Shown: positions 1-9,235, counted from the stretch's first letter. The stretch is 64,000 nt of DNA from RYN-230 sp963829725 (GCA_963829725.1 CAWHJW010000005.1:124001-188000), one strand, 5' to 3'. Made by a program: numbers and translations. The notes: generated by a model from the letters alone, not told the origin.

Positions 1-1
1 T

Positions 2-916
2 GGTCCGGCCCTCGACAGCCTGCTGCGGCACCGCTGGCTCACTGCGGCCGGGATGACCGCCACCGTCGCCGCGATGGCCGGCGGCGGCGTGTTGCTGGCC
101 CAGCACGAGACGGCCGGCGGCGAGCCGAGGGATTGCGGCCTGGTGCCCTGCACCGCCACGCTGCCGCCCTCGGTGACCTCCGGCACCCCGGGCGGCGGCA
201 CGGGCCGTGCGCAGCCGGGCGCCTCCCCGGCGGCCCGCGCGGACGCGTCCGCCACCGCCTCGCCACCCTCTGGGGCCGCGGGCGCCGGGACGGTCGCGCC
301 GGGCACCGGCCCAGCCGCGGGCCGGGTGTCCTGGGCCGCCGGACAGGGCAGCTCGGCCGATCACGGCATCGGCGTCGGATACGAGATCAGCCGCGGGCCG
401 GGCGGGATCGTCCAGGGCCGGATCGTCATCCTCGACCGGGGCCGGGCCCCGGTCACCGGATGGCGGCTCCGGCTCGTGCTGCCGGGCGACCGGCACTATC
501 AGGTGATCAACGGCCGGAACAGATCGGCCGGGGACTCACTAGTCGTGCAGCCGGGCTCGGGCCAGGGAACACTCTCACCGGGACGCTTCGAGCTGGTCGC
601 CTTCACCGCCCAGGGCGCCAGCAGCGCCCCGGTCAGCTGCCTGGTCGAGGACGCCGCCGGCCGGCGGACGGCCCCGGCCCCGGCAGCCGCCGCGGTGCGC
701 CCGGCCGGGACCGGGAAGAGCGCGGACGGTGCGCCCGGGCGGCTGCGGGACGGCCGCGGTCGCTGGCCCGGCAGCGGCTGGGGCGGGGGCGGGAACGGCT
801 GGGGCGGGGGCGGGAACGGCTGGGGCGGGGGCGGGAACGGCTGGGGCCGGTGGCCGGGCGGCGGCCCGGGTGACCCCCGCACCGGGCCGGGGGGCGGATG
901 GCCCGGCCGGTGGTGA
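2..916 (+). CDS. Membrane-anchored protein with CBM2-like domain, 5' end outside window
   Basis: The reading frame is open from base 2, so the true start lies upstream; an internal ATG at 53 is only the first Met in the window. A hydrophobic segment follows a basic patch (LLRHRWLTAAG) and is probably a membrane anchor or signal. A Pro/Ala/Ser/Thr-rich linker comes next, then a domain of about 100 residues with GYEISRG, PVTGWRLRL and RFELVAF stretches that resembles a family 2 carbohydrate-binding module. The C-terminus has three GWGGGGN repeats and a Gly/Pro-rich tail. It may be the extracellular part of a kinase, anti-sigma factor or secreted protein; the missing N-terminus would decide. The CBM2 assignment is by pattern only. 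Confidence 0.7.
   Translation, partial: GPALDSLLRHRWLTAAGMTATVAAMAGGGVLLAQHETAGGEPRDCGLVPCTATLPPSVTSGTPGGGTGRAQPGASPAARADASATASPPSGAAGAGTVAPGTGPAAGRVSWAAGQGSSADHGIGVGYEISRGPGGIVQGRIVILDRGRAPVTGWRLRLVLPGDRHYQVINGRNRSAGDSLVVQPGSGQGTLSPGRFELVAFTAQGASSAPVSCLVEDAAGRRTAPAPAAAAVRPAGTGKSADGAPGRLRDGRGRWPGSGWGGGGNGWGGGGNGWGGGGNGWGRWPGGGPGDPRTGPGGGWPGRW
776..838 (+). repeat. Three tandem 21-bp repeats (GWGGGGN codons)
   Basis: The unit ggctggggcgggggcgggaac occurs three times without mismatch, then a partial fourth copy degenerates. It keeps the reading frame and encodes the repeated GWGGGGN tail of the upstream protein, so copy number can change without frameshift. Confidence 0.9.
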
Positions 917-998
917 GCCCCGGTGGCCCGGGCGCGGCCCCGGCCCGGCCCTCAACGGGCCGGAGTCCGTGAGTGCCCGGTGCCGGTAAGGTTCCTGC

Positions 999-1274
999 AT
1001 GACCGACCGGGATGTCCTTGAAGCCCTCTCCTCCCAGGAACTGCACGACCGGGCTGTGCACCGGGCCATCCGCCATGTGGACCTCGGATTCCTATGGCAG
1101 CTGCTCCGGGAGATCCCGGAGGGTGAGGCGCTGGCGGGTCACTCCGACCGCGCCGCTGCGGACGTCACCCAGCTGTCGGCGATGATCTCCGACGCGCTCG
1201 GGTCCGGGGAGCCGGACGTGGCCGACGCGCTGCGCCCGCTGTACCTCGATTACCTGGAGAAGCACGGCGACTGA
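999..1274 (+). CDS. Small conserved actinobacterial protein of unknown function
   Basis: A 91-residue soluble, acidic protein predicted to be mostly helical (LEALSSQELHDRAV, LDYLEKHGD). No signal peptide or membrane segment is visible. The ATG follows a short purine stretch (taagg). It is flanked by the CBM2-like gene on the same strand and faces the CtaG-like gene. I do not recognise a family with a known function. Codon use is normal for the window, which supports a real gene. Confidence 0.75.
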   Translation: MTDRDVLEALSSQELHDRAVHRAIRHVDLGFLWQLLREIPEGEALAGHSDRAAADVTQLSAMISDALGSGEPDVADALRPLYLDYLEKHGD

Positions 1275-1411
1275 GGCGCACCATCGGTCAGCTGGCCCCG
1301 GCGGTCGCTGGGCCGCCCGCCGGCGGCGCCGCACGCCGGCTGGCGGCCGTCGGCTGGCGCGCCGGGCAAGGCCGCCTAGGACGGCTGGCGGGCCCGCCCG
1401 GGAGACCCGGA

Positions 1412-2404
1412 TCAGGATTCGCTGGGCGGCGGCACCGGCGGCCGCGCTGGCCGCGACGAGGCCACGTGGGACGAGGCGGGGTGGGGTACGGCCGGGCGGG
1501 GCGCAGGCACCCGGCGGCCCGACGCCCAGCTGCCCCCGGCCGAGCCGCGGTGCAGGATCTGCTCGATCGCTCCCCCGACGCCGCCGTCCTCGTTGACGAT
1601 CTGCCGCACCACGTAGATCAGCGCCGGGATCGCCCAGAAGTCACCGCACACCCAGAGGATCGCCGCGCCGATTTCCTGGTCCGCGAACGGCGGCAGGGTC
1701 ACGCCCGGCACGTGCTGGTAGACCGAGTACCACGGACTCTGGGAGAAGATGCTCATCGACATGGCCAGCATCCACATGATCAGGTTGGTCACGATCAGCG
1801 CGGCGGCCTGCTGGACAAGCGGCATCCGGCGGTGGAACGGCGGGGACGGGATGATCTGCAGCCAGAACAGCACGCCGGCCAGGAAGAAGCTGGAGTGCAT
1901 CAGCCAGATGTGCGCTACCTGGTTCCGCTCTGCGAAGTCGAACGGCGCGGGCACGTGCCAGAAGACCATCACGACGCTGAACAGTGTCACCGAGACCCAG
2001 GGGCGGAGCAGGAATCCGGCCACTGCGCGCAGCGGGCGGGCCCAGCCGTCGCGGAGCACCGCGCCGGTGGCGGTGCGCCCGGCCCGGCCGGGCAGCGCGT
2101 CCAGCAGCGGCTGCCAGGGCGCCCCGGCCACCACGAGGATCGGCGCGGCGAACATGAGCAGCAGGTGCTGCACCATGTGCATCAAGAAGTAGCTGTCCGA
2201 CCAGTAGTCGATCGGCGAGCAGACGGTGATCAGCAGCGTGGCCAGGCCGGAGTAAAAGTAGAGCGAGCGCCACCGCCGCTGCCGGGTCCGCTCCGGCCGG
2301 GACCGGCGGGCCAGCCGGGCCAGCCCGATCTCGTGCCAGGCCACCAGGACCGCCACCACGATGACGAACGGGTCGAAAGACCAGTGATCTACCAGGTAGC
2401 TCAT
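1412..2404 (-). CDS. Cytochrome c oxidase assembly protein, CtaG/caa3 family
   Basis: A 330-residue polytopic membrane protein. Conserved histidines lie in membrane segments: the first helix (AWHEIGLARL), the HMVQHLLLMFAAP helix, FWHVPAPF and HIWLMHSSFF. These are hallmarks of the CtaG_caa3 family, which is linked to copper insertion or assembly of haem-copper oxidases. The C-terminal 50 residues are a polar Pro/Ser-rich tail. It starts 15 bp after a lipoprotein gene and is the last gene of a three-gene reverse operon that begins with a SCO-domain protein, which supports a copper or oxidase role. Exact function is inferred from family and context. Confidence 0.85.
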   Translation of the reverse strand: MSYLVDHWSFDPFVIVVAVLVAWHEIGLARLARRSRPERTRQRRWRSLYFYSGLATLLITVCSPIDYWSDSYFLMHMVQHLLLMFAAPILVVAGAPWQPLLDALPGRAGRTATGAVLRDGWARPLRAVAGFLLRPWVSVTLFSVVMVFWHVPAPFDFAERNQVAHIWLMHSSFFLAGVLFWLQIIPSPPFHRRMPLVQQAAALIVTNLIMWMLAMSMSIFSQSPWYSVYQHVPGVTLPPFADQEIGAAILWVCGDFWAIPALIYVVRQIVNEDGGVGGAIEQILHRGSAGGSWASGRRVPAPRPAVPHPASSHVASSRPARPPVPPPSES

Positions 2405-2419
2405 GATGAGGCGCCCACT

Positions 2420-3592
2420 TTACCCGGACGAGCCGTAAGGAATAGTCACGCTGAGGGCCTGGGACCGGTGCCACCCGGTGATGCCGCTCCCGAGCGTCCA
2501 CACCGACAGCAGCCCGCCCCGGGCGGTCAGGGCCTGGAAGCCGCCTCCGGGTGCCGTGGCCAGCGTGGCCCCCCCGGCGGGCAGCGCGGCCGTGCCCGCG
2601 GGCAGCGCGGGCAGCGCCCGCCAGGCCGCGCCTGGGCCGGCGATGGAGATGGCCCGGCCGCCGTCCAGCAGGACGCCGAGCGCCTCGCCGCCGGCCGCCG
2701 CCGAACGCGGCGCCGTCCCGCGCAGCGGGTACGGCGCGGACAGCCGCCAGCCACCGCCGGTGCGGTCCGACCATGCGGCGAGCAGGCTGGCCGTCCGCCC
2801 ATGGCCAGCCAGCAGCAGCGCCACATCCGCATCCGGGGCCCGGCTGATCTGCAGGACGTCGATGGGCAGGTGGGCCAGCGTGGCCGGGAGCGCGGGACCG
2901 TCGGCGGCCCAGCCGCCTGGCCTGGACCGGAAGATCCCCGCCTGGCCGGGCCGGGCGCACCCGCCAGCTAGCAGCGCCACCCCGCTCGGGCTGTAGGCCG
3001 CCCCGGTGAGCCCGGTCAGCCCGCAGCCGCGCCCGGCGGCTGAGGCCGCGACGGACCGCTCCTCCGCCAGGCCGGACCACGCCGCTCCGGCCGCGGCCCG
3101 CGCCCGCACTTGCCCCGCCGCGGTCAGGGCGAGGAGGGCACCGTCCGGCCCGGCGGCCAGGGCGGCCGGGTACCCGGCGAGCGGGGCATCCAGCAGGCCG
3201 TCCTGGGACCACCGCCCCCCGTTGTCAGTGCTGCCTGCCAGCGGGGTGAAGGCCAGCTTCTGGCTGGGCCTGATCGCCGCGGCCAGCGATGCCTGCCCCA
3301 CAGCGGCCACTGCGAAGCCGCCGTTGCTGGCGATGCCCAGCGGGGTCGCCAGCTTCCAGGCCGCTGTGCCGGACGGCCGCACGAACAGCTCCCAGAAGTT
3401 GTTGTGCTGGGCGGCTGAGCCTCCCATCACCACTTCCGCCCAGGTCCCGCCGGAGTACTCCGCGGAACCAGCCAGCGCCAGGGCGGCCGACCGGGCCGGC
3501 TGGGCCGCCTGGACCGCGGGTGCGGCGCCGCAGCCCGCGAGCAGGGCGGCACCGCAGGCGGCCGCAAGTGCGCTCCGGGGGCGGACCGTCAC
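2420..3592 (-). CDS. Lipoprotein with BNR/sialidase-like repeat character
   Basis: A 390-residue protein with a lipoprotein signal peptide: basic MTVRPR, a hydrophobic core and the lipobox LLAGC (Cys about residue 21). The rest is rich in Ala/Gly with recurring short beta-propeller-like stretches such as GGRWSQDG, LAAGPDGALL and GGWRLSAPYPL, reminiscent of BNR/WD-type propellers. The GTG start overlaps the stop of the upstream SCO-fusion gene (GTGA), showing translational coupling. It is probably an exported protein of the copper/oxidase operon. No catalytic residues can be assigned. Confidence 0.75.
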   Translation of the reverse strand: MTVRPRSALAAACGAALLAGCGAAPAVQAAQPARSAALALAGSAEYSGGTWAEVVMGGSAAQHNNFWELFVRPSGTAAWKLATPLGIASNGGFAVAAVGQASLAAAIRPSQKLAFTPLAGSTDNGGRWSQDGLLDAPLAGYPAALAAGPDGALLALTAAGQVRARAAAGAAWSGLAEERSVAASAAGRGCGLTGLTGAAYSPSGVALLAGGCARPGQAGIFRSRPGGWAADGPALPATLAHLPIDVLQISRAPDADVALLLAGHGRTASLLAAWSDRTGGGWRLSAPYPLRGTAPRSAAAGGEALGVLLDGGRAISIAGPGAAWRALPALPAGTAALPAGGATLATAPGGGFQALTARGGLLSVWTLGSGITGWHRSQALSVTIPYGSSG

Positions 3593-5533
3593 GACGTACC
3601 CAGGCTCTGCTGCGCCGCGGTGGCCAGCTCGCCGGCAAACGAGGCCTCGGAACTGGCCGTGCCCGGGCCGGGATCGAAGTTCAGCTCGGTCCGGGTACGG
3701 CCGGACCCGTCGATGACGTAGGCCAGGTCGCTGTGCCCGATCATGCCGCCGGCCGGCAGGATCTGGTCAGCGATCCCGTACTGCTGCCATACCTTCCTCA
3801 GCGTGCTCACCGGGCCGGTCAGGTACTGCCAGTTCGGCAGGCCGGCCAGGTTCTCCTGGCGGTCGAAGGCCTGGGTGTAGCTGACCGTGTTGTAGATCGG
3901 GTTGGAGACGACCGCGACCAGTTCCACCCGGCAGGCCTGGCCAGCCAGCAACTGGTCGGCCTGACGGAACTCCTGCGCGATGATCGGGCAGTCGCTCGTG
4001 CACACCGGGTCCAGGAAGGTGAGCAGCACCACCTTCCCGTGCAGGCTGGCCAGGCTGACCGGCCGCCCGTCCTGGTTGGTGAGGCGGAAGGCGGGCGCCC
4101 GGAAGTCGAGCGGGGCACTCGACCCGTCCAGTGCCTGGGCGATGATCGGCGAGGCGGTGGTGCTGGCCGACGCGGCGGCCATCGGGATCACCCCGATGAT
4201 GGCGACGCCGAGCGCGGCGACAGCTCCCACCGTCCGCGGGCTCGCCGCGCCGATATCGCGCACCAGGTGCGCTGGCCGGATCCGGTCCCGCCAGGATGCC
4301 GCCCCGATCCCGGCCGGGACAGCCTCCGCCGGGACAGCCTCGGCCGCGACGGACTGCGCCGCGCTGGCGTCCGCTAGGGCGGGCTGCGGCACCGGGACGG
4401 CCCCGCTGCCGCTGGCCTCCGCGGCGGCCGTCTGAGGAGACGGTACTCCGGCGGGCGATGGCGCCCGGGTCAGCGCCACGAACCCGGCCAGCACGACCAG
4501 CGCGGTCGGGATCATGCTGTTCGGGTCGGTACCCAGGCCCCCGAAGACGCCCATGTCCTGGATCAGCACCCAGTCCGCCGCGGACAGCGCCAGCAGCAGC
4601 ACCAGGGCGGGCCGCAGCAGCACGCGCCGGCCGCTGAGCAAGCCCACCCCGGCCACCGCCAGCGCGGCCACTGCGACCAGGTTGACCGCGAAGCCGTGGC
4701 CGGCCGCGAATGACCCGAAGCCGCGCACCAGCGCGGCGAGGAATCCCGGCTGCTGTGCCTGCGCCATGCCATGCGCCATGCTGGCCACGTTGCCGGGCTG
4801 GCGGCCGGTACTGCCCTGCCAGAATCCGCGGCCCGGCCACGCCTGCAGCACGGCCATGCCGATGAAGAACAGGCCGGATACGGCCAGGATGCCCCGGCCG
4901 AGCCGGTCACCAAGCCAGGCCCGGGCCGGCAGCGACAGGAGGAAGGCCGGCGGCGACGTAGAGCAGCGCGGCGCCAGGAGCACCGAACAGCCAGCTCGCC
5001 CCGGGGGTGAACAGGCCGCCGAAGGCCTCGCCGAAGACCCAGACCGCCAGGCCCCAGCCCGCGCTGGTCAGCCCGGCCAGCCGGGACCATGGCCCGTGCG
5101 CCGAGGTGAGCAGCCACAGGCCCAGCCCGACCTGGATCCAGACCGCCGCAGCCGCCGCGTTGACCGGGTGGTAGCTCCAGCCGGTGGCCGCGAAGTCCAC
5201 CATGTGCCGCACCCAGCCGGGCGAGCCGGCCGCGGCCGGCTCGGTCACGCTGCTGGCCAGCCCGAGTGGCATCCCGGGCTGCGCCTGGAGCAGCCCGTCC
5301 ACCAGCCACAGCACCCCGAAGCCGATCCGGAGCAGGCGGCGGGCGGCGGGCTCGGCGGCCACGGCAGGCGGCTGCTGGCCGGTCACGGGCAACCACTCCC
5401 GGGCGCTCACCCAGACCATGGCGAGCAGGAAGTAGATCAGCAGGGCGATGATCCCCTGGTGGACGAGCGCGGAGCGGAAGGCGGCGACGATGGTGGAATT
5501 CGTCAGTTGGAGGCTGGAACCCATCCCGGACAT
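3589..5533 (-). CDS. Two DoxX-like membrane modules fused to a SCO1/SenC thioredoxin-fold domain (frameshifted)
   Basis: The frame starting at ATG 5533, after a strong GGAGGAG ribosome site, encodes several membrane helices and ends at 4907. The second part is in the +1 frame (to stop 3589) and continues the same protein. The first part contains LLQAQPGMP and the second LQAWPGRGFW, each followed by a similar helix set, so the membrane part is internally duplicated. The C-terminal 190 residues form a SCO-like copper-chaperone domain with CTSDC (the CxxxC copper site), DFRAPAF at its start and GHSDLAYVID carrying the conserved His. One base at about 4946-4954 (cggccggcgg context) breaks the frame. 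I treat the two halves as one gene. It heads an operon with the lipoprotein and the CtaG-like gene. Confidence 0.75.
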
Positions 5534-5909
5534 CAGGCTTTACTCCTCCAATTACCCCTGCTGACCTGATATTTGCCACTCCCGGTCCCAGCGGGGTGAC
5601 ACGCCGCCGGATAGGCGGACTGCACGCTGCACGCGATCCTACGCCGGCGCCGGGCCCGCGATCACAGCATCTCCCCTGGCCCGCTGCCCGGCCTGCAGCA
5701 GCAGGCCCGCAGGCAGTGCGCCCGGGATGCGGGGCACCGGGGATGCGGGTCACCGGGGATGCGGGGGAACGGGTTCCTAGGCATGGGCCAGCGATGCTCA
5801 GGATCTTCCCAGTTGCTACCTATAGATCTTGGCGGAAGCGCCCCCCACAATGTAAAGAAAGGGTCACGCTACCCCGGGTGCGCCGGGAAGTTCCCAGGTG
5901 GGAGGATGC
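5534..5909. other. Divergent intergenic region with short direct repeats
   Basis: This holds the promoters of the SCO-fusion operon (left) and the secreted protease (right). Three near-identical 15-16-bp copies of ccggggatgcgggtca-type sequence lie at 5722-5768. A TATAGA hexamer at about 5820 could be a -10 element for the protease, but no good -35 is visible. No gene was seen. Confidence 0.4.
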
Positions 5910-6773
5910 ATGCGGCGTTTCGGCACGCGGCCTGGCGCACCACGACCGGTCCTGTCGGGCAGGTACGCCGCATGGTGCGCAGGGCTGGCCGCGGCGGTCG
6001 CCATCGGGGTGATGGCACCGCCCCAGGCCAGGGACGCCGAACGGCTGGCCGTGCGGCTGGCGGCCGCCGCGAAGTCACTCCCCCGCCGGGCCCGCACCGT
6101 TCCGCCCGCCCTGCTGCACGGGCAGTTTTACAGAGGTACCCCTGCCGTCGGCGCGCTGTTCACCACCACCGGGAGCGGCCTCGGCCAGCACTTCTGCACG
6201 GCCAGCGTCGTGGCCAGCCCGGTCAGGGACCTGGTGATCACGGCCGCGCACTGCCTGGCCGGATACCAGCCCGGGCAGGTCGAGTTCGTCCCTGACTACC
6301 ACCGTGGCCGGCAGCCGTTCGGGGCGTGGCAGGTCACGCAGATAATCGTGGACGGGGCGTGGTCATCCTCGGGCAGCCCGGACGACGACGTGGCCTTCCT
6401 CGTCGTGCATCAGCCTGGGGACACCGAGCAGGTGCAGGATCTCACCGGCGGGGAGACGCTGGCGACCGGCTGGAAGGCGGCACAGCTGGTGCAGGTGATC
6501 GGTTACCCGGACGGCAGGCAGCGGCCTATCACCTGCACCTCACGGAGCAGGGCGTTCAGCAGTAACCAGATCGAATTCGACTGCGGCGGCTACACGAACG
6601 GGACCAGCGGCGGCCCGTTCCTCGTCAAGGTGCACGCGGCCACTGGCCTGGGCACCGTGCTCGGGGTGATCGGCGGCTACCAGCAAGGCGGGGATACCCC
6701 CTCGGTCTCCTACTCCGCCAGGTTCCGGCAGCAGGTGCGAGCGCTCTACAACGAGGCCGTGTCCCGCGGCTGA
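5910..6773 (+). CDS. Secreted trypsin-like serine protease
   Basis: About 287 residues. The ATG at 5910 follows GGGAGG and is preferred to the in-frame GTG at 5898. A Sec-type signal is visible: basic MRRFGTRPG and a hydrophobic stretch around WCAGLAAAVAIGVMA. The chymotrypsin-fold catalytic triad can be read: His in TAAHC, Asp in DDDVAF, Ser in NGTSGGPF. Two Cys pairs (FCTAS/AAHC and ITCTS/FDCGG) fit disulfides near the active site. It resembles the V8/glutamyl-endopeptidase-like S1 proteases of actinomycetes. It is monocistronic, facing an aldo/keto reductase gene. Confidence 0.9.
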   Translation: MRRFGTRPGAPRPVLSGRYAAWCAGLAAAVAIGVMAPPQARDAERLAVRLAAAAKSLPRRARTVPPALLHGQFYRGTPAVGALFTTTGSGLGQHFCTASVVASPVRDLVITAAHCLAGYQPGQVEFVPDYHRGRQPFGAWQVTQIIVDGAWSSSGSPDDDVAFLVVHQPGDTEQVQDLTGGETLATGWKAAQLVQVIGYPDGRQRPITCTSRSRAFSSNQIEFDCGGYTNGTSGGPFLVKVHAATGLGTVLGVIGGYQQGGDTPSVSYSARFRQQVRALYNEAVSRG

Positions 6774-6801
6774 GCCCGGCCCGCCACCGTCCCGGCCATG
6801 A

Positions 6802-7758
6802 TCAGGACGCCGCGCCGGGCGGCGGGACGAGGCGGTCCAGCTCGGCGAGCTCACGGTCGGACGGGATCCAGTCGGCCGCCGCGGCGTTCGCCTTGACCTG
6901 GTCCGCCGACGTGGCCCCGGCGATCACCGAGGCGCATCCCGGCTGGGCGGCGAGCGCCCCGATGGCCACGTCGAGCAGGCTGACGCCGTGTTCGGTGGCC
7001 CAACCGGCCAGCGCCTCGACGCGGTCCAGCTTGTCGTCGGTGACGTACCCCTCCCGGCCGGCCAGCCGGCTGCCGGCCGGGAGTGCGTGGCCACGCCGCA
7101 CCTTCCCGGTGAGCAGGCCATTGGCCAGCGGGTAGTAGGGCAGCACGCCCACCCCGAAGTGCCGGGCCGCGGGAACCACCTCGGCTTCCGCCTGCCGCTC
7201 CAGCAGCGACCAGTGGTTCTGCGCCGAGACGAACGCTTCCGTGCCTGCCTCGGCGGCCAGGTGCGCGGCGTCCGCGATCTGCCAGCCGGTGAAATTGGAG
7301 TGACCGATGTAGCGGACCTTGCCCTCGATCACCAGCTCGCGGAGCGCGCTCAGGGTCTCCGCCACCGGGGTGCCGGGGTCCGGGGTGTGCAGCTGGTACA
7401 GGTCCAGGTACTCGGTGCGCAGCCGGCGCAGCGAGGCTTCCACCGCGCGGCGGATGTAGGCCCGGCCCGCCTTGGCCCCCGCAGCCGGGCCGTACCCCAT
7501 GTCCGCTCGCTGATGGCCGAACTTGGTCGCCAGGACCACCTGGCCGCGCCGGCCGGCCAGGACCTCGCCGAGCATCTCCTCCGACCCGCCGCCGCCGCCG
7601 TAGATGTCGGCCGTGTCCAGCAAGGTGATGCCGGCGTCGAGGGCCGCATCCACCACCGCCCGGGTCTGCCGGAGGTCCAGCCGGCCGCCGAAGTTGTTAC
7701 AGCCGAGTCCGGCCACCGAGACCAGCAGCCCGCTATCACCCAATGACCTGTACCGCAT
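6802..7758 (-). CDS. Aldo/keto reductase
   Basis: A 318-residue TIM-barrel NADPH-dependent oxidoreductase. The ATG at 7758 is preceded by AAGGG and begins MRYRSLGDSGL, the usual N-terminus of this family; the longer open frame upstream is not needed. Catalytic tetrad candidates are visible: Asp and Tyr in DTADIYGGG, Lys in LATKFG, and His in YIGHSNF. The C-terminal cofactor-binding part is IAGATSADQVKAN. It is closest to the YajO/IolS-type AKR class. The substrate is unknown. It ends 28 bp from the convergent protease gene. Confidence 0.9.
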   Translation of the reverse strand: MRYRSLGDSGLLVSVAGLGCNNFGGRLDLRQTRAVVDAALDAGITLLDTADIYGGGGGSEEMLGEVLAGRRGQVVLATKFGHQRADMGYGPAAGAKAGRAYIRRAVEASLRRLRTEYLDLYQLHTPDPGTPVAETLSALRELVIEGKVRYIGHSNFTGWQIADAAHLAAEAGTEAFVSAQNHWSLLERQAEAEVVPAARHFGVGVLPYYPLANGLLTGKVRRGHALPAGSRLAGREGYVTDDKLDRVEALAGWATEHGVSLLDVAIGALAAQPGCASVIAGATSADQVKANAAAADWIPSDRELAELDRLVPPPGAAS

Positions 7759-8047
7759 GACCCTGCCCTTGCCGGAGACGACACCGCCCGACGATGCTAC
7801 CGGCCGGGCCGGGGCCGCCCGCTCCCTGCCGCCGGCGTAACACGCCGTAGGCGCGCCGTTTCGCGGCGGTGCCACCGGACGGGCCAGGCAGGCGATAGAA
7901 TGCCAAACCAGCCAAAACCTCTCCGGCCGCCGGCATTCCGCGGATATGGCCACAGCCGGGTTGTGTTATGGCCGGCTTGCCCGGCACCGGCTCTTCCGCT
8001 GGTGCGGCCTGGCCGAAGAGCGACTCTCCCGAGAGGACGTGGGCCCG

Positions 8048-8992
8048 ATGACAGAGGCAGTGGGCGGCCCGACGGTGCTGCGCCTGCTTCTCGGAGCCCA
8101 GCTACGCCGCCTGCGGGAGGCCCGGGGAATCAGCGCCCAGCAGGCGGCCCGCACGATCCGGGGTTCCGAATCCAAGATCTCCCGGATTGAGCTCGGCCGT
8201 AACTCCGTCCGCGAGATCGACATCGCCGACCTGCTCACCCTGTACGGCATCACCGACCCAGCGGAGCGCGAGCAGTTACTGTCCCTGGCCAGCCGGGCCA
8301 ACCAGCCGGGATGGTGGCACCGGTACCACGACGTGCTGCCGACCTGGTTCCAGGCGTACATCGGCCTGGAGGAATCTGCGCAGTCGATCCGCAGCTACGA
8401 TATGCAGTTCGTGCCCGGGCTACTGCAGACGGAGGAGTACGCCGCCGCGGTGCTCGCGCTGGGAGACTTCTCGCTCGACGAGGCGGAGCGCCTGGTGGTG
8501 CTGCGCAAGGAGCGGCAGCGCCGGTTCGCCGCGGGCGGCATCCACCTGTGGGCCGTCGTGGACGAGTTGGCGCTCCGCCGTCCCAGCGGCGGCCTGGGCG
8601 TGCTGCGTGGCCAGCTGCGGGAGCTGAGCGAAGCATGCCGCCAGCCGTGGCTCACCCTGCAGATCACGCCGTTCCCGGCAGTGAGTCACGCCGCGCCCGC
8701 CTCGTTCAGCATCTTGCGGTTCGCCGATCCCGGGCTGCCGGACATGGTGTACGTGGAGCAGCTGACCAGCGCCACGTACCTCGACAAGGCGGCCGAGGTG
8801 GAGGCCTACCTGCTGGCGATGGAACGGCTGAGCCTGGTCAGCGCCCCCCCGGAGAGTTCACCGGATATCATCCGCGACATCCTGGTGGACTTGGAGGGGA
8901 TTGATGAGTACCAATCACAACGGCATGCCGGCCACCGAGCTCGGTCCGGTGACCTGGCACAAGAGCAGGCGCAGCGGTCCCACAGGGGGTAA
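8048..8992 (+). CDS. XRE-family helix-turn-helix regulator with DUF5753 domain (WhiJ-like)
   Basis: A 314-residue protein. Residues of about 10-65 form an XRE helix-turn-helix (LRRLREARGISAQQAAR, then SKISRIELGR). The remainder is the DUF5753 sensory/partner domain with the usual GWWHRYHDVLPTWFQAYIG and FVPGLLQTEEYA motifs. The ATG at 8048 was chosen because the HTH normally begins about 10-15 residues from the start; an upstream ATG at 7946 is possible. Its last 89 bases overlap the next gene, a DUF397 protein, which is the standard partner. This family includes WhiJ-type developmental regulators of Streptomyces. Confidence 0.9.
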   Translation: MTEAVGGPTVLRLLLGAQLRRLREARGISAQQAARTIRGSESKISRIELGRNSVREIDIADLLTLYGITDPAEREQLLSLASRANQPGWWHRYHDVLPTWFQAYIGLEESAQSIRSYDMQFVPGLLQTEEYAAAVLALGDFSLDEAERLVVLRKERQRRFAAGGIHLWAVVDELALRRPSGGLGVLRGQLRELSEACRQPWLTLQITPFPAVSHAAPASFSILRFADPGLPDMVYVEQLTSATYLDKAAEVEAYLLAMERLSLVSAPPESSPDIIRDILVDLEGIDEYQSQRHAGHRARSGDLAQEQAQRSHRG

Positions 8993-9143
8993 CTGCGTCG
9001 AAGTCGCCTTCCTGGCCGACGGAGACGTGGCACTGCGGAACTCACGGCACCCTGGCGGCCCGGCGCTGATCTTCACTTCCAGCGAATGGCGTGCCTTTGT
9101 CGGTGGTGCCGCGGATGGTGATTTCGGCCTGCCTGACCGCTGA
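8904..9143 (+). CDS. DUF397 small protein, partner of the upstream XRE regulator
   Basis: A 79-residue protein with the DUF397 signature: WHKSRRSG near the start, NCVEVAFL, VALRNSRHP and FTSSEWRAFV. The ATG at 8904 follows GGAGGGG. It overlaps the 3' end of the regulator gene, so the two are almost certainly co-translated. DUF397 proteins are believed to act with their cognate XRE protein as a regulator/antagonist pair. Function here is inferred from that pairing only. Confidence 0.9.
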   Translation: MSTNHNGMPATELGPVTWHKSRRSGPTGGNCVEVAFLADGDVALRNSRHPGGPALIFTSSEWRAFVGGAADGDFGLPDR

Positions 9144-9160
9144 GCACCAGGCCCGCAGGC

Positions 9161-9200
9161 AGCCGGTGGTGCCCGATCCCGCAAGACGGCACCACCGGCT
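9161..9200. terminator. Bidirectional terminator-like hairpin
   Basis: agccggtggtgcc at 9161-9173 pairs perfectly with ggcaccaccggct at 9188-9200 (13 bp, 14-nt loop). It sits between two convergent DUF397 genes. A second, smaller hairpin (tccgggg/ccccgga) follows at 9210-9228. No T-tract is present, as is usual for high-GC genomes. Confidence 0.7.
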
Positions 9201-9235
9201 CCGGCGGCTTCCGGGGTCAGCCCCCGGAGCTAACA

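Noticed and set aside
39..882. Reverse- and alternate-frame ORFs over the first gene
   Set aside because: They are Pro/Arg-rich products of high-GC sequence and shadow the plus-strand gene, with no domains.
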